A DNA stretch of 19,924 nt from a candidate division Hyd24-12 bacterium UBA5074 (GTDB lineage Bacteria; Fermentibacterota; Fermentibacteria; Fermentibacterales; Fermentibacteraceae): the NCBI GenBank assembly GCA_002414865.1, contig DIAQ01000021.1:2354-22277 (forward strand), written 5' to 3'. The translations under genes and the position numbers were made by a program. Positions 16,110-19,924 of the stretch are shown in pieces (position 1 is the stretch's first letter; the number at the start of each line of letters is the position of its first letter). The notes under the pieces are model-generated. The model was not told where the DNA came from. It was given only the letters and a program-made list of their open reading frames with translations, and did not search any database.

Positions 16110-16463
16110 CTACCGGGCCGCTCTTGCGACCTCTACGATCCTGGTGAACGCGGCGGAGTCGTTGATCGCAAGGTCGGCCAGGGCCTTGCGGTCGAGAGCT
16201 ACACCGGCCTTCGTGAGGCCGTCGATGAGCTGGCCGTATGTGATTCCGTTCTCGCGGGCGGCCGCGTTGATCCTGACGATCCAGAGCGACCTGAAATCGC
16301 GCTTGCGGTTCCGCCTGTCCCTGTAGGCATACTGCATGGCCTTGCGGCCGGCCTCGGTCGCGACGGTGTAGAGCTTGCGCCTCCCGCCCACATAACCCTT
16401 GGCGGCATGCAGCCTGGACTTGTGTCGCTGCTTTCTTTCTACAGCGCTGGTGACTCTCGTCAT
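16110..16463 (-). CDS. rplT: Large-subunit ribosomal protein bL20
   Basis: bL20 binds 23S rRNA early in 50S assembly. The 117-residue protein is the normal length and has the family sequence: MTRVTSAVERKQRHKSRL, AKGYVGGRRKLYTVA, then RDRRNRKRDFRSLWIVRINAA and ITYGQLIDGL. The N-terminal half is strongly basic. The ATG has GGGAG about 8 bases upstream and starts 16 bases after rpmI. The gap is too short for the large L20-binding leader known in E. coli. In many bacteria pheS-pheT follow rplT; here the cell-division genes do. Confidence 0.97.
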   Translation of the reverse strand: MTRVTSAVERKQRHKSRLHAAKGYVGGRRKLYTVATEAGRKAMQYAYRDRRNRKRDFRSLWIVRINAAARENGITYGQLIDGLTKAGVALDRKALADLAINDSAAFTRIVEVARAAR

Positions 16464-16479
16464 TTCGGGCTCCCGTCAG

Positions 16480-16671
16480 CTAGGGAAGAAGCCTTCTGAG
16501 CTTGCGCGAGTCGGCGGCGGAGGCCATGGCGCTCTTCCGCAGGTGGCGCTTGCGCTTGCGGGACTTCTTCGTGAAGATGTGATCACCGTGCGAGTGGTAG
16601 ATCTTGAACAGCCCGGTGCCGGTCTTCTTTATCCGGCGGGCTGCTCCCCTGTGGCTCTTCATCTTGGGCAT
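16480..16671 (-). CDS. rpmI: Large-subunit ribosomal protein bL35
   Basis: This is a 63-residue, highly basic 50S protein. It has the family's MPKMKSHRGAARRIKKTGTG N-terminus, and KKSRKRKRHLRKSA in the middle and RKLRRLLP at the end are typical of bL35. The ATG at 16671 has AGGAGAG about 7 bases upstream. It lies in the universal infC-rpmI-rplT order, 11 bases after infC, and is expected to be co-transcribed and under IF3/L20 feedback, as in relatives. That regulation is inferred. Confidence 0.97.
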   Translation of the reverse strand: MPKMKSHRGAARRIKKTGTGLFKIYHSHGDHIFTKKSRKRKRHLRKSAMASAADSRKLRRLLP

Positions 16672-16682
16672 CTGATGCTCTC

Positions 16683-17195
16683 CTATTTCCTTATCGGCGC
16701 CAGTATCATCGAAACCTGCTTGCCTTCCAGTATCGGATCCTTCTCCACCGCGGCGATGTCGGCCAGATCGGAAGCAAGCCTGGTCAGGACCTCGAAGCCC
16801 TGATCCTTGTAAACGAGCTGTCTGCCCCTGAACACGACCGTTGCCTTGACCTTGTGCTTCTCGTCGAGGAACTCTCTGGCATGCTTCATCTTGAAATCGT
16901 AGTCATGCTGGTCGGTGTTCGGACGGAACTTGATTTCCTTGAGCCCGCCGCTCTGCTGCTTCTTCCTGGCCTCGCGCTCCTTGCGGTTCAACTGGTAACG
17001 GTATTTTCCGTAGTCCATGATCCTGCAGACAGGAGGATCTGCGGCCGGCGAGATCTCGACGAGATCGAGCCCCGCAGTGCTGGCGCGGTCAAGCGCCTGG
17101 GCGAGGTCTACCAGCCCCGCATGTTCGCCCTTTTCCCCGATGAGCCGGATCCGCTGACTGCGGATCTCACCGTTGACCCTTATGGTATCTCTGAT
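16683..17195 (-). CDS. infC: Translation initiation factor IF-3, AUC start
   Basis: IF3 binds the 30S subunit, blocks premature 50S joining and checks the start codon and initiator tRNA. From the first ATG (17018) only 111 residues are read, which would remove the N-terminal domain. The frame is open upstream and encodes that missing domain: TIRVNGEIRSQRIRLIGEKG and LDLVEISPAADPPVCRIMDYGKYRY are standard IF3 sequence. The chosen start is ATC at 17193-17195, with GGAGGG at 17204-17209 and an 8-base spacer, giving 170 residues. Rare AUU/AUC/AUA starts are the hallmark of infC and allow autoregulation. The ATA four codons later is a less well placed alternative. The start lies inside the thrS end (16-base overlap). 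Confidence 0.95.
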   Translation of the reverse strand: MRDTIRVNGEIRSQRIRLIGEKGEHAGLVDLAQALDRASTAGLDLVEISPAADPPVCRIMDYGKYRYQLNRKEREARKKQQSGGLKEIKFRPNTDQHDYDFKMKHAREFLDEKHKVKATVVFRGRQLVYKDQGFEVLTRLASDLADIAAVEKDPILEGKQVSMILAPIRK

Positions 17196-19135
17196 TGAAG
17201 CTTCCCTCCATCTGGAAGCGCGGGCCTCCTGCAGGCCTCGCGGATTGATGCAACCGCCTCCTCTACGGAGACGGCTCCCTTATCGCCTTCGCCGTGCCGG
17301 CGTACAGCCACGCTGCCGTCTGCAGCCTCGCGCTCGCCGATCACGAGCATGAACGGAACCTTGCGCTTCTCGGCCTCGCGTATGCGATAGCCGATCGTCT
17401 CGCTCCGCCGGTCGATGGCACACCTCAACCCCTCGGCCTCGAAGGCCTTGAGGACCGACAGTGCCGCCTCGTGCTGCGCGGCGGTGAGCGGTAAGATAAC
17501 CACCTGCAGAGGCGCGAGCCACCCCGGGAAGTTGCCGGCGAAGTGCTCTATGAGGTTGCCGATGAACCTCTCCAGGGAGCCGAACAGGGCGCGGTGGACC
17601 ATGAACACCCTGTGCTCCGCCCCGTCGGGTGCGGTGTAGGTGAGATCGAAGCGGGACGGGATGTTGAAATCGAACTGGATTGTGGGGCCCTGCCAGTAGC
17701 GGCCCAGGGCATCCCTGAGCTTGATATCGATCTTTGGGCCGTAGAAGGCTGCTTCGCCCTTCACGGTCTTGTACTGCTCGCCCATGTCGTCGAGAGCCTT
17801 TGCCAGGGCCGGCTCGACGAGCTGCCACTGACCGGGGTCGCCGGCGTAGTGACCCATGTTCGAGGGGTCGGAGAGCGAGAGCTCGATGGAGTAGCCGAAG
17901 CCGAAGGTCTTCAGGAAGTAGAGCGCGAACCTCACGACATCCTGGATCTCCGAGCCCATCTGGTCGGGCGTGCAGAAGATGTGACCGTCGTCCACGGTGA
18001 AGCCGCGCACCCTCATCAGCCCATGGAGGACGCCGCTCTTCTCGTACCTGTAGACGGTGCCGAGCTCGGCCAGCCTGAGGGGAAGCTCCCTGTAGGAGCG
18101 CTTGTGCGACTTGAAGATGATGATGTGCCCCGGGCAGTTCATGGGCTTGAGGACGTACTCGCAGTCGTCCACGGGCATGAAATACATGTTCTCACGGTAG
18201 TAGTCGCAGTGGCCCGAAGTCTTCCACAGCTCGGCAGGGGCGATGTGGGGTGTGCTGACGAGCTTGTACCCCATCTTCCGGTGGGCGGCCTTCCAGAGGT
18301 TCTCGAGCTCCTCGCGGAGGATCGTTCCGTCGGGCAGCCAGTAGATCAGCCCCGGGCCGCCTTCGTTGCCGGTCGAGAAGAGGCCCAGCTCGGGACCCAG
18401 CCTGCGGTGGTCGCGCTTCCTGGCCTCCTCGAGGAGGTGGATATGCGCGGCCAGCGCTGCAGAGGAATCGAAGACGGTGCCGTATACGCGGGTGAGCATC
18501 ACGTTGTGCTCGTCGCCTCGCCAGTAGGCCCCGGCCACTGAGAGCAGGCTGAAATGCTTCAAAACGCCCGTGGACGGCACATGCGGTCCGCGGCAGAGAT
18601 CGGTGAAATCGCCGTGGCTGTAGAGTGTGACCGTCTCTCCGGCGGCCTCGAGCTCGGCGAGCAACTCGAGCTTGTAGGTCTCCCCCATCTCGGAGAAGAT
18701 CCTCCGGGCCTCGGCGATGGGAACCTCGCGACGGACGAACGGCAGGTCCTCCGCGGAGATGCGCTTCATCTCGGCCTCGATCAGGGGCAGAGCGGAGCTC
18801 CCCGGGAAGCCGGGGATGTCCATGTCGTAATAGAAGCCGTCCTCTATCGCCGGGCCTATTCCGAAACGGGTGCCCGGGAAGAGCCTGCGCACTGCGGAGG
18901 CGAGGAGGTGCGAGGCGCTGTGCCTGAGGGCCTCCCTGCCGCCGTCGTCCTCGAATGTGAGGATCTCGATGGAACCGTCGCCCTCGAGCTGGCGCCCCAG
19001 GTCGAGCGCCGAGCCGTTATAGCGGCACACCAGGGCCCGCTTCGCGAGTCCCTGGGATATGGAGCGGGCAATGTCGAGACCGGTCGTCCCCTCGGGATAC
19101 TCCCGGGAGCCACCATCAGGAAACAGGACGCGCAT
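17180..19135 (-). CDS. thrS: Threonyl-tRNA synthetase
   Basis: ThrRS charges tRNA-Thr and edits mischarged serine. The 651-residue protein has a TGS domain (1-60, RVLFPDGGSREYPEGTTG) and an editing domain with HSASH (His72, His76) and DLCRGPH (Cys181, His185). The class II catalytic core has the zinc ligands Cys334 (MNCPGH), His385 and His514, motif 2 RYEKSGVLHGLMRVRGF and motif 3 near 511-530, followed by an anticodon-binding domain (about 540-640). The segment SLSDPSNMGHYAGDPGQW is a variant of the usual loop but occurs in bacterial ThrRS. The true start is ATG 19135, after a G-rich ribosome site (AAGGGGTGAGGGGG). The open frame further upstream runs through the tRNA-Val gene and is not protein. 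No T-box leader is visible. Confidence 0.96.
   Translation of the reverse strand: MRVLFPDGGSREYPEGTTGLDIARSISQGLAKRALVCRYNGSALDLGRQLEGDGSIEILTFEDDGGREALRHSASHLLASAVRRLFPGTRFGIGPAIEDGFYYDMDIPGFPGSSALPLIEAEMKRISAEDLPFVRREVPIAEARRIFSEMGETYKLELLAELEAAGETVTLYSHGDFTDLCRGPHVPSTGVLKHFSLLSVAGAYWRGDEHNVMLTRVYGTVFDSSAALAAHIHLLEEARKRDHRRLGPELGLFSTGNEGGPGLIYWLPDGTILREELENLWKAAHRKMGYKLVSTPHIAPAELWKTSGHCDYYRENMYFMPVDDCEYVLKPMNCPGHIIIFKSHKRSYRELPLRLAELGTVYRYEKSGVLHGLMRVRGFTVDDGHIFCTPDQMGSEIQDVVRFALYFLKTFGFGYSIELSLSDPSNMGHYAGDPGQWQLVEPALAKALDDMGEQYKTVKGEAAFYGPKIDIKLRDALGRYWQGPTIQFDFNIPSRFDLTYTAPDGAEHRVFMVHRALFGSLERFIGNLIEHFAGNFPGWLAPLQVVILPLTAAQHEAALSVLKAFEAEGLRCAIDRRSETIGYRIREAEKRKVPFMLVIGEREAADGSVAVRRHGEGDKGAVSVEEAVASIREACRRPALPDGGKLQSEIP
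17193..17209 (-). promoter_or_regulatory. infC ribosome site with rare AUC initiation codon
   Basis: On the minus strand GGAGGG (17204-17209) is 8 bases before ATC (17193-17195). No ATG, GTG or TTG lies in frame in the right place, and IF3 homology begins right after it. IF3 discriminates against such codons, so this is the expected site of IF3 self-repression. Confidence 0.85.
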
Positions 19136-19180
19136 CCCCCTCACCCCTTTTTCAGGGCAGCCAGGCACAATAACAGAACG

Positions 19181-19257
19181 TGGTGGGCGATACTGGACTC
19201 GAACCAGTGACCCCTTGCATGTCAAGCAAGTACTCTAACCAACTGAGCTAATCGCCC
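19181..19257 (-). tRNA. tRNA-Val (anticodon GAC)
   Basis: The 77-base gene folds as a complete cloverleaf. The acceptor stem is GGGCGAT/ATCGCCC, seven pairs. The D-arm is GCTC with the AGTTGGTTA loop. The anticodon stem CTTGC/GCAAG holds the loop TTGACAT, anticodon GAC, and the T-arm is ACTGG-TTCGAGT-CCAGT. The discriminator A and a CCA tail are encoded (19181-19183). The anticodon GAC reads the valine codon GUC (and GUU by wobble); an Asp tRNA would carry GUC instead. It lies 45 bases upstream of thrS on the same strand and just downstream of a good promoter. Confidence 0.97.
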
Positions 19258-19281
19258 ACCGACATCCTGGTCAGGCAGAAA

Positions 19282-19310
19282 TAAATACGGGAACCCCGCC
19301 AAACCGTCAA
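19282..19310 (-). promoter_or_regulatory. Sigma70-type promoter upstream of tRNA-Val
   Basis: On the minus strand TTGACG (19305-19310) and TATTTA (19282-19287) are exactly 17 bases apart. The -35 box matches 5 of 6 consensus positions and the -10 box lies in a locally AT-rich stretch. The predicted start, near 19275, is about 18 bases before the mature tRNA 5' end. No stronger promoter is visible before thrS, so it may also feed the long operon. Confidence 0.7.
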
Positions 19311-19316
19311 GACGCT

Positions 19317-19781
19317 CTAGTCCAGCACTTGCGATGTCCGGTCCTCCACCCGTCCGCCGTCGCCGGCGCGCACCGGACCTCCGGATCGAACCGAGCAGAA
19401 CACCCCCCGGTACGGCATGATGCACCTTCCGACGGCACTGAAGATCGAGCAGTCGTCCCCGTGGCAGGTCTTCCCGATCGCAGTCACCTCCAGCTCCGCC
19501 CCCCCGACGATCAGGATGTTCCCCGGCGAGAGCGAGGATGGATCGAGTCCCCTCGTCGTGACATTCTCGCCGAAGCTGCCGCTTGATACGGACAACCCCG
19601 TGGAAGCCCCGAAGCCCTCGATGCTCTCGATGTCGAGAAGGCTGACTCCCCTGCCCCGGACATCCCGGTGGGCATCGCCGATCACTCCGAAGGAGTCGAT
19701 CGAGATCTCTCCGACCTGCCGCTTGGCCGTGCCCTTCTCCGGAGAGAGGTTCACGGATACCACGGTGAAATCCGCCGTCAC
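19317..19781 (-). CDS. MOSC-domain protein
   Basis: MOSC domains bind molybdenum cofactor-type sulfur chemistry through a conserved cysteine; stand-alone forms are linked to Mo-cofactor sulfur transfer. The 154-residue protein shows the fold: VVSVNLSPEKGT, FGVIGDAHRD, RGVSLLDIESI, SFGENVTTRGLD, the PGN-x-L strand, and a cysteine-rich end (TCHGDDCSIF, GRCIMPYRGVFCSV) closing with GGPVRAGD. It resembles the small MOSC proteins annotated as Mo-cofactor biosynthesis proteins. I chose GTG at 19781, which overlaps the upstream TGA as GTGA and begins at the conserved strand. The ATG at 19823 adds 14 residues that are out-of-frame readings of the neighbour. No molybdenum genes are in the window, so the exact role is open. 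Confidence 0.85.
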   Translation of the reverse strand: MTADFTVVSVNLSPEKGTAKRQVGEISIDSFGVIGDAHRDVRGRGVSLLDIESIEGFGASTGLSVSSGSFGENVTTRGLDPSSLSPGNILIVGGAELEVTAIGKTCHGDDCSIFSAVGRCIMPYRGVFCSVRSGGPVRAGDGGRVEDRTSQVLD

Positions 19782-19924
19782 AGACCCGGCAGCCTCAGGG
19801 CCGATCCGATGAAGTACGGCCATATGAGCAGCCCGAGCAGGGCCTTGAGGAAGGGCAGGTGCAGGAAGCCCAGTGTGAAGAGCCAGCCGATCAGCCAGAT
19901 GGAGCCCATCGAGGCGGGCGCGTG
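19778..19924 (-). CDS. C-terminal end of a membrane protein (partial)
   Basis: A reading frame enters from the right edge and ends in TGA at 19778-19780, overlapping the GTG of the MOSC gene as GTGA. The 48 visible residues are very hydrophobic, with two likely membrane segments (SIWLIGWLFTLGFLHL and LKALLGLLIWPYFIGSAL). An internal ATG at 19909 lacks a ribosome site, so this is probably the tail of a longer protein, although a ~43-residue membrane peptide is possible. I do not recognise the family. Confidence 0.6.
   Translation of the reverse strand, partial: HAPASMGSIWLIGWLFTLGFLHLPFLKALLGLLIWPYFIGSALRLPGL

Noticed and set aside
19136..19225. N-terminal extension of thrS by 30 residues
   Set aside because: It would translate through the tRNA-Val gene. 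The conserved TGS domain starts at the ATG at 19135, which has its own ribosome site.
1..19924. CRISPR array, prophage, defence or biosynthetic cluster
   Set aside because: There are no regularly spaced repeats and no phage, nuclease-system or assembly-line genes; the window is housekeeping sequence.

Overview
The window is a GC-rich bacterial chromosome segment made almost entirely of housekeeping genes. Nearly everything lies on the minus strand. The gene set (SMC, RecN, RNase Y, YmdB-type phosphoesterase, ZapA, the DXP isoprenoid pathway, FtsY without a long acidic domain) is bacterial. It combines the smc-ftsY neighbourhood, the ispA-dxs-nadK-recN neighbourhood and the thrS-infC-rpmI-rplT cluster in one continuous run. 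I cannot place the organism to phylum from the sequence alone. A little-studied Gram-negative-type lineage, rather than a familiar model group, is an inference.

Layout from left to right. Bases 1-285 hold the end, or all, of an unrecognised plus-strand gene. Bases 286-456 are an AT-rich 171-bp element bounded by perfect 21-bp inverted repeats and lacking a transposase, i.e. MITE-like. It touches the stop codon of pruA (456-2084, minus), which encodes a delta-1-pyrroline-5-carboxylate dehydrogenase. Bases 2085-2235 are non-coding. From 2236 to 19135 there is one minus-strand gene train, transcribed right to left: thrS, infC, rpmI, rplT, a ZapB-like small coiled-coil gene, zapA, a structured 120-bp gap, rny, ymdB, ispA, dxs, nadK, recN, a CDP-alcohol phosphatidyltransferase (pgsA-like), smc, ftsY and an ABC-transporter ATPase. 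Most junctions overlap or are separated by fewer than 20 bases. Upstream of thrS are a tRNA-Val(GAC) gene with encoded CCA and a good sigma70-type promoter. To its right are a small MOSC-domain gene and the end of a membrane-protein gene cut by the window edge.

The train starts with translation (ThrRS, IF3, L35, L20) and passes through cell division (ZapA and partner) and RNA turnover (RNase Y, YmdB). It continues with isoprenoid precursor synthesis (Dxs, prenyltransferase) and NADP supply (NadK), then DNA repair and chromosome organisation (RecN, SMC), and ends with membrane lipid synthesis, protein targeting (FtsY) and an ABC ATPase. The only convincing promoter I found for it is the one before tRNA-Val, so co-transcription of the tRNA with the operon is possible.

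Several starts were corrected from the longest open frames. infC uses an AUC start and encodes a 170-residue IF3, not a 111-residue one. thrS, recN, nadK, pruA and probably ispA begin inside longer open frames. pgsA starts at TTG, and zapA and the MOSC gene at GTG. I saw no defence island, CRISPR array, prophage or obviously new system. The points most worth a second look are the MITE-like element, the zapA-rny structured gap, the IF3 start and the tRNA-operon arrangement.
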